NCBI RefSeq assembly: GCF_003185655.1
Contig: NZ_QHJQ01000002.1
Location: 310,001-374,000 of the forward strand
From: Coraliomargarita sinensis
GTDB lineage: Bacteria; Verrucomicrobiota; Verrucomicrobiia; Opitutales; Coraliomargaritaceae
Direction: 5' to 3'
Length of the DNA: 64,000 nucleotides
This document shows, piece after piece, positions 52,622 to 61,055 of the stretch. The translations under genes and the position numbers were made by a program. How positions within the stretch are numbered: the stretch's first letter is position 1; the number at the start of each line of letters is the position of its first letter. The notes below the pieces were generated by a model, which was given only the letters and a program-made list of their open reading frames with translations, ran no database searches and was not told where the DNA came from.

Positions 52622-53295
52622 TAGTTCCCGCTCCGGCCCCGGGCTTCTTCCGGGTTCTCGATTTTTACAGGTTCCCCCTCGCCGGGCGGCACCACCGCGC
52701 CCCCGGAAATAATCAACTTCATGCCGTCGGTGATACTCATCTTCAATCGGGTGACATCCGTATCCGGAAGCATGAGCAGGAAGCCGCTGGTCGGATTTGG
52801 GGTCGTGGGCACGAAGACATTGACGATATTGGCCCCCGTAACCTCCTGCGGCTCGCCCTTGGCTTTACTGGTCAGGAAGCCGAGCACGTAGCTGTGGGCG
52901 CGGGGGTATTCGATGAGCACGACTTCCTGGAAAACGGCTTTGTTTTGCTGGCTGATGGTATCGACGATCTGCTTTACCGTACGGTATACGGAATTAATAA
53001 AAGGAACCTGTCCGAGGAGTTTTTCCATCCAGCGCAACAAAATCCGGCCGATGACGAAACGAGAGCAGTAGCCCAGCAGGGTGATAAGAAGGAAAACCAC
53101 CAGGATCGAGATGATCTCAAGCGCGAGGGCCACTGCGGGCATATCCCTGAACTGTCGGTCCAGAAACCAGAAAAAGAAGTTGCTCGCAGGCGTGCCCAGC
53201 TTTTGCAGGAGAAAGTTGATCACGATAATCGTGACGCCGAGAGGCAGAATGACGACGAGGCCGGTGATGAAGGCGTTGCGAATGGAGCGGAACAT
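52621..53295 (-). CDS. DUF502-family membrane protein
   Basis: I start at the ATG ending at 53295 (MFRSIRNAFITGLVVILP), giving 224 residues; a longer reading adds 27 residues without conservation. Two N-terminal helices (NAFITGLVVILPLGVTIIVI and LALEIISILVVFLLITLLGY) are followed by the DUF502 hallmarks: VPFINSVYRTVKQIVDTI, FQEVVLIEYPRAHSYVLGFLT, VNVFVPTTPNPTSGFLLML and MKLIISGGAVVPP. The family is widespread; function is not established. It overlaps recO by one base. Confidence 0.88.
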   Translation of the reverse strand: MFRSIRNAFITGLVVILPLGVTIIVINFLLQKLGTPASNFFFWFLDRQFRDMPAVALALEIISILVVFLLITLLGYCSRFVIGRILLRWMEKLLGQVPFINSVYRTVKQIVDTISQQNKAVFQEVVLIEYPRAHSYVLGFLTSKAKGEPQEVTGANIVNVFVPTTPNPTSGFLLMLPDTDVTRLKMSITDGMKLIISGGAVVPPGEGEPVKIENPEEARGRSGN

Positions 53296-53405
53296 AATGC
53301 GGTGGTAACGGGTTGCCGTGTAAGATTCCCATGGATGGGCGCCCCGCAACTTTAAAGAAGAGATTCCCATTGCCAATCTTCAGCATGGTCGCTGTATCAG
53401 CCGGC

Positions 53406-53987
53406 ATGCAAAACCTCCATCATGATTACGAGGGCCTTATTTTTGACATGGACGGTACTTTGGCCGACACCATGCCGACGCATTTCATTGCCTGGACGAG
53501 GTCAATGGACGCGCACGGCATCAAATTTACCGAGGAGCGGTTTTATGCGCTTGGTGGCGTGCCAGCGGTGAATGTCATTACTATGCTGGCGAAAGAGCAG
53601 GGGGTGTCCGTCGATGCGGTCAGGCTGGCGGAGCAAAAGGAGGCCTTGTTTCTGGAACTGCTTGAGGAGGTAAAACCGGTGCTGCCGGTGAAATCGATTG
53701 CGGAGTTTCACCGTGAGCACATCCCGATGGCGGTGGCGACCGGCAGCGAGAAATGGGTGGCGGAGAAAATTCTCCGGGCGCTGGGAATTTACGAATGGTT
53801 TGGTGCCATCGTGGGTGCCGACTGTATTGAAAACCCGAAACCTGCGCCCGATGTCTACCTGCGTGCCGCCGAGCTGATCGGTGTGGATCCCCGGCGTTGC
53901 CATGCTTTCGAAGATACCGTACTGGGCATGGAGGCCGCACAACGGGCGGGGATGGAAGTCATCGATATCAACACACTACTGGATTAG
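53406..53987 (+). CDS. HAD-superfamily phosphatase (beta-phosphoglucomutase/YqaB-like)
   Basis: Starting at ATG 53406 (MQNLHHDYEGLIFDMDGTL) gives 193 residues. HAD motif I is DMDGTLADT (nucleophile and acid Asp), motif II is VATGS, motif III Lys lies in NPKPAPD and motif IV in AFEDTVLGMEAA. The small helical cap is of the type in beta-phosphoglucomutase and fructose-1-phosphatase (YqaB) relatives. The substrate is likely a sugar phosphate. It is 119 bp upstream of lpxC/fabZ on the same strand. Confidence 0.85.
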   Translation: MQNLHHDYEGLIFDMDGTLADTMPTHFIAWTRSMDAHGIKFTEERFYALGGVPAVNVITMLAKEQGVSVDAVRLAEQKEALFLELLEEVKPVLPVKSIAEFHREHIPMAVATGSEKWVAEKILRALGIYEWFGAIVGADCIENPKPAPDVYLRAAELIGVDPRRCHAFEDTVLGMEAAQRAGMEVIDINTLLD

Positions 53988-54106
53988 CCCGGGGTGCAAG
54001 CATCCAAACCGATGCTTTACATGCCTGATCTGAGCCCTAGCTTCTTAAGGTTTTAACCAGAGGTCTGCACCGATCCGGCAGCAGACCCTAAAGAAACTAA
54101 TTTTTT

Positions 54107-55438
54107 ATGAAACAACGCTCCATCCATCGGGAGGTCTCCATTAAAGGTAAATCCCTGCACACCGGCGAGGAAGTGCATCTGACGCTCAAACCCGCAGCTG
54201 AAAACACCGGCATCGTGTTCAAGCGCGTGGATCTATTCGGCAAGCCCGAGCTCAAGCCGCTTGCCGATCACGTGGACGACCTTGTCCGCAGCACAACTAT
54301 TGCCGATGGCCATGCCAAGGTGCACACGGTTGAGCACGTGCTCAGCGCGCTCAACGGCTGCGGTGTGGACAATGTCATTATCGAGATGGATGCGAGTGAA
54401 CCGCCGATTCTCGATGGATCGGCCAAACACTTTGTCAATCTGGTGCAGGAAGCTGAACCGGTGGAACAGGAAGCCGAGCGCCAGTATTACACCTTGGAAG
54501 AGCCGATTTCCGTGACGCGCGGCGGCAGCTCGCTCATCGCATTGCCGCACGACGGCTTCCGGATTACCTGCACCTCCGCGGATGATCGCGGAATCCACAC
54601 CCAGCATCTCAGTCTGGATGTCGACCCGGAGACTTACGTGGCCCAAATCGCTCCGGCCCGTACGTTTACGATCTACGAAGACATTGAGGAACTCCTCAAA
54701 CTGGGTAAGATCAAAGGCGGCAGTCTTGACAGCGCGATTGTGATTAAAGGGGACAAAATTGTTTCCAAGGAACCGCTGCGCTACACGGACGAATTCGTCC
54801 GGCATAAGATGCTCGATATTATCGGCGACATCGTTCTGGCCGGTATGCCGATCAAGGCCCACATCGTAGCGGTTCGACCGGGGCATGCGCTCAATGCTGA
54901 ATTGAGCAAGGAACTGCGGAAGAAGATTCTGGAAAAAGCCAAGGGAAAGAAGAAAAAAGCAGCGGCACCGGCAGCAACTGTCGAGACGGGAGAGGGAACC
55001 ATGGATATCCGCCGGGTGCTCGACCTCCTGCCGCACCGCTATCCCTTCGTTATGATTGACCGGGTTTTGGAAGTGCCGAACGACGACGAATTGGTGGCCT
55101 TGAAGAACGTCACGATCAACGAGCCTTATTTTCAGGGCCACTACCCGGGCCGTCCGGTGATGCCGGGTGTGCTGCAGATTGAAGCGATGGCCCAGGCCGC
55201 CGGGATTCTGTTGCTGCGTCGTCTCGACGTGGGGGATAGTACGATCGCGTTTTTCATGAGTGTGGATAAAGTTAAATTCCGCCAGGCAGTCGAGCCGGGA
55301 GATGCGCTTTATGTGCATGCGAAAATTACCAAGGTTCGCGGCAACAAATTGGCGACGGCCACCGCCGAATGTAAAGTTGGGGACAAGGTTGTTTCGAATG
55401 CCGAGCTTATGTTTATGCTGGTCGAGGCGAGCGATTAA
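54107..55438 (+). CDS. lpxC/fabZ: Bifunctional LpxC/FabZ (UDP-acyl-GlcNAc deacetylase and hydroxyacyl-ACP dehydratase)
   Basis: This 443-residue fusion joins the committed step of lipid A synthesis to a fatty-acid elongation dehydratase. Residues 1-~285 are Lpx[24 protein letters not shown] (zinc His), [19 protein letters not shown] and the second metal segment [14 protein letters not shown]. After a Lys/Ala linker ([14 protein letters not shown]), residues ~300-443 are Fab[15 protein letters not shown] and [19 protein letters not shown] with catalytic His and Glu. The fusion is known in Bacteroidota, Chlorobi and Verrucomicrobiota-type genomes. lpxA follows 9 bp after the stop. Confidence 0.96.
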   Translation: MKQRSIHREVSIKGKSLHTGEEVHLTLKPAAENTGIVFKRVDLFGKPELKPLADHVDDLVRSTTIADGHAKVHTVEHVLSALNGCGVDNVIIEMDASEPPILDGSAKHFVNLVQEAEPVEQEAERQYYTLEEPISVTRGGSSLIALPHDGFRITCTSADDRGIHTQHLSLDVDPETYVAQIAPARTFTIYEDIEELLKLGKIKGGSLDSAIVIKGDKIVSKEPLRYTDEFVRHKMLDIIGDIVLAGMPIKAHIVAVRPGHALNAELSKELRKKILEKAKGKKKKAAAPAATVETGEGTMDIRRVLDLLPHRYPFVMIDRVLEVPNDDELVALKNVTINEPYFQGHYPGRPVMPGVLQIEAMAQAAGILLLRRLDVGDSTIAFFMSVDKVKFRQAVEPGDALYVHAKITKVRGNKLATATAECKVGDKVVSNAELMFMLVEASD

Positions 55439-55447
55439 AAGCTTCCT

Positions 55448-56230
55448 ATGGGTATGGCGAGTCAGATACATCCTACCGCGATTATTGAAAAGGGGGCCGA
55501 ACTTGACGAAGGGGTCATTGTTGGTCCGTACGCCTACATCGGCCCACACGTTACGATCGCTAAAGGCACTGAAGTGATGCACCACGCGACCGTCGATGGC
55601 GGAACCACGATGGGGGAAGATAACGAGGTGCACCCTTACGCCTATGTCGGCGGGAAGACTCACGACCTCAAATATAAGGGAGGCGTGCAGGGGCTGAAAA
55701 TCGGCTCAGGGAACGTCTTTCGGGAATTCACCACCATCCACTGTGCCACCACTGAGGGTCAACTGACCAGGTTGGGGGATAAAAACCTGATTCTGGCTTA
55801 CAGCCATATCGCCCATGAGTGCCAGGTGGGTAATCACCTAGTCATGAGCAGTCATGCTGCGCTTGGCGGGCACGTCGAGGTTATGGATCATGTCAATATC
55901 GGCTGGGGGGCCGGGGTGCATCAGTTTTGCCGTATCGGCGATTTTGCCATGGTGGGGGCGGCATCCAAAGTCGTTCAGGACGTGCCGCCCTACATGATCT
56001 CGGATGGCAGCCCGGCTGAAGTGCGAACACCAAACAAAGTGGGTCTCGAGCGGGCCGGCTTCTCCAAAGAGGACATTGCTCTGGTTCGCCGGATCTTCAA
56101 AGTTTTCTACAAGGAAGGATTCAATCGCCGGCAGGCTGCCGAGAAGCTTGAGGAGGCCGGGGTGGCCGAGACGGAAATTGTGACACGCTTTTTGGGCTTT
56201 TTGAAAACAAGCGAGCGGGGCTTGTCATAG
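55448..56230 (+). CDS. lpxA: UDP-N-acetylglucosamine acyltransferase LpxA
   Basis: LpxA starts lipid A synthesis by moving a 3-hydroxyacyl chain from ACP to UDP-GlcNAc. The 260-residue protein shows the left-handed beta-helix hexapeptide repeats from residue 5 ([20 protein letters not shown]) and the catalytic His region [40 protein letters not shown] and [11 protein letters not shown] follow. The C-terminal helical domain ([20 protein letters not shown]) completes it. It directly follows lpxC/fabZ, a typical order. Confidence 0.96.
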   Translation: MGMASQIHPTAIIEKGAELDEGVIVGPYAYIGPHVTIAKGTEVMHHATVDGGTTMGEDNEVHPYAYVGGKTHDLKYKGGVQGLKIGSGNVFREFTTIHCATTEGQLTRLGDKNLILAYSHIAHECQVGNHLVMSSHAALGGHVEVMDHVNIGWGAGVHQFCRIGDFAMVGAASKVVQDVPPYMISDGSPAEVRTPNKVGLERAGFSKEDIALVRRIFKVFYKEGFNRRQAAEKLEEAGVAETEIVTRFLGFLKTSERGLS

Positions 56231-56280
56231 GAGGCGCTTCCTGTAGTTTGCAGTCGCTTTTTGAAAATTGATTTCAAACG

Positions 56281-57786
56281 ATGAAAGAGCAGTTGTTCCT
56301 GAAGAGTATTCTATTTGGTCTGACTTGGGCGCTCACAGCCTGCGCAGCGGAGCAGAGTGATTCGCCGGAGACGGATCCGCCGACTTCTGAACCCCGTGTC
56401 GCCTCCTTCGATCTCTCGATCGACTCCGAGCCGATCAACCGTGAGGACCCCAGGTATCTTACGAGCTACGCACCCATTCTGAAGCCCGCCAAGGAAGCGG
56501 TGGTGGCGGTGCACTCGGCCAGCGTGATGCGCTTCATTCGCCAGCGAGGGATGGATCCGCGTGAAGAATTACTCCGGCGCTTCTTCGGGCTGCCTCCCGG
56601 GGCGGGCGGCCAACCGGAGGAGTTTGAACGTCGCTACTCGGAAGGAGTCGGCTCCGGTGTGTTGATCTCCGCCGATGGCTATATCTTGACCAACAATCAT
56701 GTGGTCACCGCCCGCACAGGTGATCCGGCGGACGAGATTCTGGTGGAGCTGAATGACGGACGGGAATTTCAGGCCGACTTGGTGGGGCGTGATCCCAGCA
56801 GTGATTTGGCCGTACTGAAGATTGCGGCCGAGGATTTGCCATTTCTGAAAATGGCGGACAGCGACCTGCTCGAAGTGGGCGATGTTGTCTTTGCGATCGG
56901 CAACCCGATGGGAGTGGGATTGACCATCACGCAGGGTATTGTCTCGGCGACAGGCCGGAGTAACCTTTCCATTCTCGGCGAGTCCGGCTACGAGAGCTTT
57001 ATCCAGACGGACGCGCCCATTAATCCGGGCAACTCCGGTGGTGCGCTGGTTGACGCTTATGGCCGCTTAATCGGCATCAATACGGCGATTCTCTCTCGCA
57101 GTGGTGGCAGCATTGGCCTCGGCTTTGCCATCCCCTCGACCTTTGCCCACGACATTACGCTTGATCTCGTTCGTGAAGGTAAGGTGCGCCGCGGACTGTT
57201 AGGGGTGAGTATTGAAGATTTGAATCCGGAATATGCGGAAGCCTTCTCAGTGCCGGAGGAGAAGGGTGCATTCATTCAATCGGTGGCCGAGGGCTTGCCG
57301 GCAGAAAAAGCGGGTATCCGCGGGGGTGATGTCATTGTGGCTGTTGACGGGGAGTCCGTGGACGGGGCTACAGACCTGCGCCTCAAGGTCGGGAAATTCG
57401 CGCCGGGTGAGGAAGTGGCATTGAGTGTCAGGCGGGAAGGGGAGCTGCTGCGCGTCAATGTCGAACTCGCGGATCCGGATAATCCTTTCGGTGCGGGAGC
57501 TATGGCCGGTGAATTGCTAACAGGCGTCAATGTTGCTTTGATCGACGCCGGAGTTCGTATGAAGTACGGAATTGAAGACGAGTTGTCCGGTTTGGTGGTG
57601 ACCTCGGTGACCGAATCTTCGCCATACGCATCCGGTCTTCTGAAGGGGATGCTGATACTGGAGATCAATGGAGTGGTTCCCCGTTCTTTGGATCATGCGC
57701 AGTCCCTGATCGCTTCGCGGGAAGTGAGCAGCTTTTTCGTTTATTCCGGCGGGCGTTCCGGCTATTTATCCATCCGTCCAGATTAG
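56281..57786 (+). CDS. HtrA/DegP-type serine protease, predicted lipoprotein
   Basis: The 501-residue protein begins with a lipoprotein signal (lipobox LTAC, Cys21), so it is probably membrane-tethered in the envelope. The chymotrypsin-like domain holds the triad H140 (TNNHVV), D175 (SSDLAVLKI) and S252 (PGNSGGAL). Two PDZ domains follow (~300-390, GLLGVSIEDLNPEYA; ~410-500, GLVVTSVTESSPYASGLLKG). It is expected to degrade or refold misfolded envelope proteins. Lipid anchoring is less common than the soluble DegP form. It is 50 bp after lpxA on the same strand. Confidence 0.92.
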   Translation: MKEQLFLKSILFGLTWALTACAAEQSDSPETDPPTSEPRVASFDLSIDSEPINREDPRYLTSYAPILKPAKEAVVAVHSASVMRFIRQRGMDPREELLRRFFGLPPGAGGQPEEFERRYSEGVGSGVLISADGYILTNNHVVTARTGDPADEILVELNDGREFQADLVGRDPSSDLAVLKIAAEDLPFLKMADSDLLEVGDVVFAIGNPMGVGLTITQGIVSATGRSNLSILGESGYESFIQTDAPINPGNSGGALVDAYGRLIGINTAILSRSGGSIGLGFAIPSTFAHDITLDLVREGKVRRGLLGVSIEDLNPEYAEAFSVPEEKGAFIQSVAEGLPAEKAGIRGGDVIVAVDGESVDGATDLRLKVGKFAPGEEVALSVRREGELLRVNVELADPDNPFGAGAMAGELLTGVNVALIDAGVRMKYGIEDELSGLVVTSVTESSPYASGLLKGMLILEINGVVPRSLDHAQSLIASREVSSFFVYSGGRSGYLSIRPD

Positions 57787-57841
57787 AATTCTGATGACTT
57801 GACGTAATCGCCCCCGCTAGCGCATTTTAAAGGCTGTCTAA

Positions 57842-58357
57842 ATGCAAGAGCATCGCGCACTCATACTCCGCAGTAATCGATTCCTCGGATCCGCCATGGT
57901 GGAACGCGGACTAGTTTCTGTGGACGACCTGGAAGCGGCCAACGAAAAATTCATGGAAGCCATTCAGGCTTCCGAGTTAAAGCGGGCTTCGATACTGAGT
58001 ACTCTGCTCTACGAAACCAAGGCACTTGAAGAACAAGCGCTTCTCGAACACCTGGTCGAAGAAGAAAGTCTGGGGCTGATCGACCTGGGGCACATCGATT
58101 TGCGCTCGCTGCGTCCATACAATGTCGACCTCTCCCTTTGCTGGGCCACTTCAACGATTCCTTTCGACAAGGTGGAAAACACCTACATGTTGGCCACATG
58201 TTACTGGCTCAGCGCACCTGTTGTAAAACATTGGGAAGAACTGCTCGATGGCCGGGTGATCTGGTATGGCACCGCGACGAGTTCCATGACCCGCGCACTG
58301 GAACAAATCGAAGAAATACATGAAGCGGAAGATGAAGCTGCTGCCGAAGACGAATAA
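57842..58357 (+). CDS. GspE/PilB N-terminal-domain-like protein (MshEN-like)
   Basis: The 171-residue soluble protein begins LILRSNRFLGSAMVERGLVSVDDLEAANEKF, then RASILSTLLYETKALEEQALLEHLVEEESLGLIDL. This is the pattern LG..LVE.GLI...L..AL......L...L.......... of the N-terminal domains of type II secretion and type IV pilus ATPases, which in MshE bind cyclic di-GMP. The C-terminus is acidic (EIHEAEDEAAAEDE). It is the first gene of a four-gene plus-strand operon ending with the ATPase. A stand-alone N domain next to its ATPase suggests a regulatory partner; ligand binding is untested inference. Confidence 0.7.
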   Translation: MQEHRALILRSNRFLGSAMVERGLVSVDDLEAANEKFMEAIQASELKRASILSTLLYETKALEEQALLEHLVEEESLGLIDLGHIDLRSLRPYNVDLSLCWATSTIPFDKVENTYMLATCYWLSAPVVKHWEELLDGRVIWYGTATSSMTRALEQIEEIHEAEDEAAAEDE

Positions 58358-58388
58358 GCGCCAACGACCTCAAAACAAAATTTAGTAT

Positions 58389-59687
58389 ATGTCCTACAGT
58401 GTTCTCATCCTAGACGACGATGCCGATTTTAATAGTCTCCTGACTGATATTTTCGAGCAGGCCGACTACATCGTTACCTCCATGACCGATCCTCTCGAGG
58501 CGGTGGAGGTATTCAAGGAGACGGACTACGATTTGGTGGTGACCGACCATAAGATGCCCGAAATGACGGGTGCCGAGTTCATGAAAAAGATCAAGGAGCT
58601 TCGGCCGGAGGTTCCTGTAATTATGGTGTCCGGCTATCTTGAGAATGATACGATTCGCGAGTTGATCAGCGAGGGTGTGGGAGGTGTTTTTCTGAAACCC
58701 CTGAATATTTTCTCCCTGCTTGAGCGGACCGGGGAACTCATTGCCGAAGCCAAGAAAGTGGAGAATGCGCCACAGCAGGAAGACAGCTCTGAAGGCGAGG
58801 GTGAAGTCGATGCCAAGCTTGGGTTTTCCTTCCGCTCATTTCCTTGTAAGACGGGGGCTTCCACCACCTTCGCAGAACGTCTCTACTCGCTGCGAAACTT
58901 CAGGTCAACGCTGACGCTGATCGGCGAGGAAGGGATGCATTATCGGTCAATTTGTGAAGATATTCGCAGGTTTTACGAGAGCGACAAAGAGCAGTTTGTT
59001 TACCTCAGTCCGGGGTCATTCGACAGTACTCAGGCGCTTTCACTCATTCAGGAAGCGAAGAAGCAGGGGGCCGAACGTGTCACATGCGTCATTCTTGAGA
59101 TCGAAAACATGAGTGATGACCAAAAGAAGCTGGCGGCTACTTTACCAAAGGGCGACGGGGATTTTGGTGACTTGGACCTCCCATTGCGTGCGATCTATTG
59201 TGTGAGCGGTGACCTCGACTCGCTTTTCGATGAAGGTCTGATCGATGAGAATCTTTACATCCTCATGGGGACAGCCGAGGTGCGTGTGCCGCCACTTCGT
59301 GAGTGCAAAGTGGACATCGGAGTGATGGCGCAGCAGTTGGTTGTTGAGATGGCCCGCGAGAAAGGCCTTGCCGCCGTGCCCCGGTTTGAGAAGTCCGCGC
59401 GTGACCTTTTCCGTGAGCAGCCCTGGAAAGGTAACTACGAGGAGCTTCGTGGAACGGTCCGCAAGATCATGGATGCGGACCCCGGCGATGTGCTGAGCTT
59501 GAACGATGTCAAAGCGGCCATGCTGGTCAGCGAGGGGGCCTCTCCCCGGGCACGATTCGAATCTTATCTTTCGAGCCAACAAACAGAACTTGTGCGCGCA
59601 GCGGCGATTCTCTTCGGGGCGGAGCGTGCCAAGGTCGCCAGTTTTTTCGCATCCGATGTCAATGAGGTTGCTGCCAAGATGCAATAA
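58389..59687 (+). CDS. Response regulator with degenerate sigma-54 AAA+ (pseudo-bEBP) module, copy 1
   Basis: Residues 1-~120 are a receiver domain with the acidic pocket (D9, D10), phosphoacceptor D53 (VVTDHKMPEMTG), S81 and K103, all intact. The rest keeps the frame of an NtrC-type AAA+ domain: LTLIGEEGMHY (179-186, where GESGTGKE is expected), ILEIENMSDDQKK (Walker B region), GDLDSLFDEGLIDENLY, VRVPPLRECKVDI and QPWKGNYEELRGTVRKI. The Walker A Lys, the GAFTGA loop and the Arg finger are lost, so ATP hydrolysis and sigma-54 activation are not expected. A degenerate Fis-like end (EVAAKMQ) follows. It sits 31 bp after the MshEN-like gene. Confidence 0.85.
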   Translation: MSYSVLILDDDADFNSLLTDIFEQADYIVTSMTDPLEAVEVFKETDYDLVVTDHKMPEMTGAEFMKKIKELRPEVPVIMVSGYLENDTIRELISEGVGGVFLKPLNIFSLLERTGELIAEAKKVENAPQQEDSSEGEGEVDAKLGFSFRSFPCKTGASTTFAERLYSLRNFRSTLTLIGEEGMHYRSICEDIRRFYESDKEQFVYLSPGSFDSTQALSLIQEAKKQGAERVTCVILEIENMSDDQKKLAATLPKGDGDFGDLDLPLRAIYCVSGDLDSLFDEGLIDENLYILMGTAEVRVPPLRECKVDIGVMAQQLVVEMAREKGLAAVPRFEKSARDLFREQPWKGNYEELRGTVRKIMDADPGDVLSLNDVKAAMLVSEGASPRARFESYLSSQQTELVRAAAILFGAERAKVASFFASDVNEVAAKMQ

Positions 59688-59725
59688 GCTCTTCCAAACT
59701 ATTAAAACCAGACGAAAATAAAGCT

Positions 59726-61042
59726 ATGGCAGGACGGATATTAGTTCTAGACGACGAAGAAAACTACGCAGAGATGCTGCAGGATCTTCTTCGCGACAAC
59801 AACTACCGTGTCGATATGGCGACCCGGCCGGAGAGGGCAATCGATCAGTTGGAAGAGATCCCCTACGATCTGGTGATTTCCGACTACAAGATGCCGGTAA
59901 TGGATGGTGCGGATTTCCTTAAAAAATCACGTGAGCTTTACCCCAACCTCCCTTTTATATTGGTCTCCGGGTTGATGAACACCCCCGAGTTGGTCAAGGT
60001 GGCCAACATGAGTGTGACGCTCGTTATGGAAAAGCCTCTGGATACGGAAGCATTTCTGCAGCAGGTGGCACGATTCTCCGAGCCGATGACGGAGGAGGAA
60101 AAAAACAGGCAGGCCCAGGAGTCGGAAGAAGCCAGTGCCGAAGTCGGCGAGACCAGCTCGAGTTATCCTGAAGAGCCACGCTTTTTCAGTGCGGTCAGTG
60201 CTGCTGCGAAACGCTTCATGCAACACGCTTGGACGGTTGCCAATGCTTCCAAAGAGTTGTTCATCCTGGAGCCGGTGGGTGGTGACGCGGAGTTGGCCGC
60301 CAAAGATATTTCCGCATGGCGGGGGAACAGTGACCTGCCGGTCGCAAGTTTTGATTTTCCCGGCTCGAAAGAAGAGGCTATGGTAAGACTCCGAGAAGTC
60401 TTTTCGGGTCACGATCAGAGTAACACGGTCTGTATTCGCCTGACATCAAGCGATCAAATTGCGCGGGCGCGCGAGCTGACGGAAGCCGCTGCCGGTGAAC
60501 TTGATGATGGTAACAACATGTTGCTGGTCTACCACCTGGAGGCGGACAATCCTTCCTCGCATTTGGGAGATACCGGCGACCATGGTGTTGTCCTTCCCTC
60601 CCTCAATGAAAGGACACCGGACACGGCATCCTACGCCCGTCGATTCGCGAAAATTGCCAGCGAGCGTTCCGGTATGAAGAACTGCGCTGAGTTTACGCCT
60701 GAGGCCGTTTATCTCCTGCTTTCGCATGATTGGCCCCGGGGCTACAAGGAGGTTCAGGAGGTTGTGATGCAGTCGGTTAAATCCAGCGAAAGCGACGAGG
60801 CCATTTCTGTCGAACTTCTGCAAAATGCCATGGGACTTGAGGACGTGCAGATCGCCAGTCCGGACACGCGCCTGAACGTGCTGATGAAAAAAGCCCAAAG
60901 GCACTATTTTGAAAGAGAGATGCTCGCAGACGGATTGACTGCAGCAGATCTGGCCCGAAAGTTGGAATTTGAAAATTCGATACAAACCCGCGACGATCTC
61001 AAGAATATGTCTCTCGTGAAGAGTGAGCTCGCTAAGCTCTAG
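59726..61042 (+). CDS. Response regulator with degenerate sigma-54 AAA+ (pseudo-bEBP) module, copy 2
   Basis: This 438-residue paralogue of the previous gene has the same layout. The receiver domain keeps D9/D10, D53 (VISDYKMPVMDG), S81 and K103. The downstream part retains only echoes of the AAA+ domain: VLPSLNERTPDTASYARRF (for LPPLRER.EDI..L) and DWPRGYKEVQEVVMQ (for PWPGNVREL). Walker A and B and GAFTGA are unrecognisable. The C-terminus is helical (AQRHYFEREMLADGLTAADL, ending SELAKL). It is more diverged than copy 1. Spacing is 38 bp to copy 1 and 13 bp to the ATPase gene. Probably a phosphorylation-controlled adaptor. Confidence 0.85.
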   Translation: MAGRILVLDDEENYAEMLQDLLRDNNYRVDMATRPERAIDQLEEIPYDLVISDYKMPVMDGADFLKKSRELYPNLPFILVSGLMNTPELVKVANMSVTLVMEKPLDTEAFLQQVARFSEPMTEEEKNRQAQESEEASAEVGETSSSYPEEPRFFSAVSAAAKRFMQHAWTVANASKELFILEPVGGDAELAAKDISAWRGNSDLPVASFDFPGSKEEAMVRLREVFSGHDQSNTVCIRLTSSDQIARARELTEAAAGELDDGNNMLLVYHLEADNPSSHLGDTGDHGVVLPSLNERTPDTASYARRFAKIASERSGMKNCAEFTPEAVYLLLSHDWPRGYKEVQEVVMQSVKSSESDEAISVELLQNAMGLEDVQIASPDTRLNVLMKKAQRHYFEREMLADGLTAADLARKLEFENSIQTRDDLKNMSLVKSELAKL

Positions 61043-61055
61043 AATCCTCTAATCC

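Noticed and set aside
54062..54087. 7-bp inverted repeat (ggtctgc/gcagacc) in the lpxC/fabZ leader as a riboswitch
   Set aside because: Short stem with no recognisable riboswitch core; nothing else supports regulation there.
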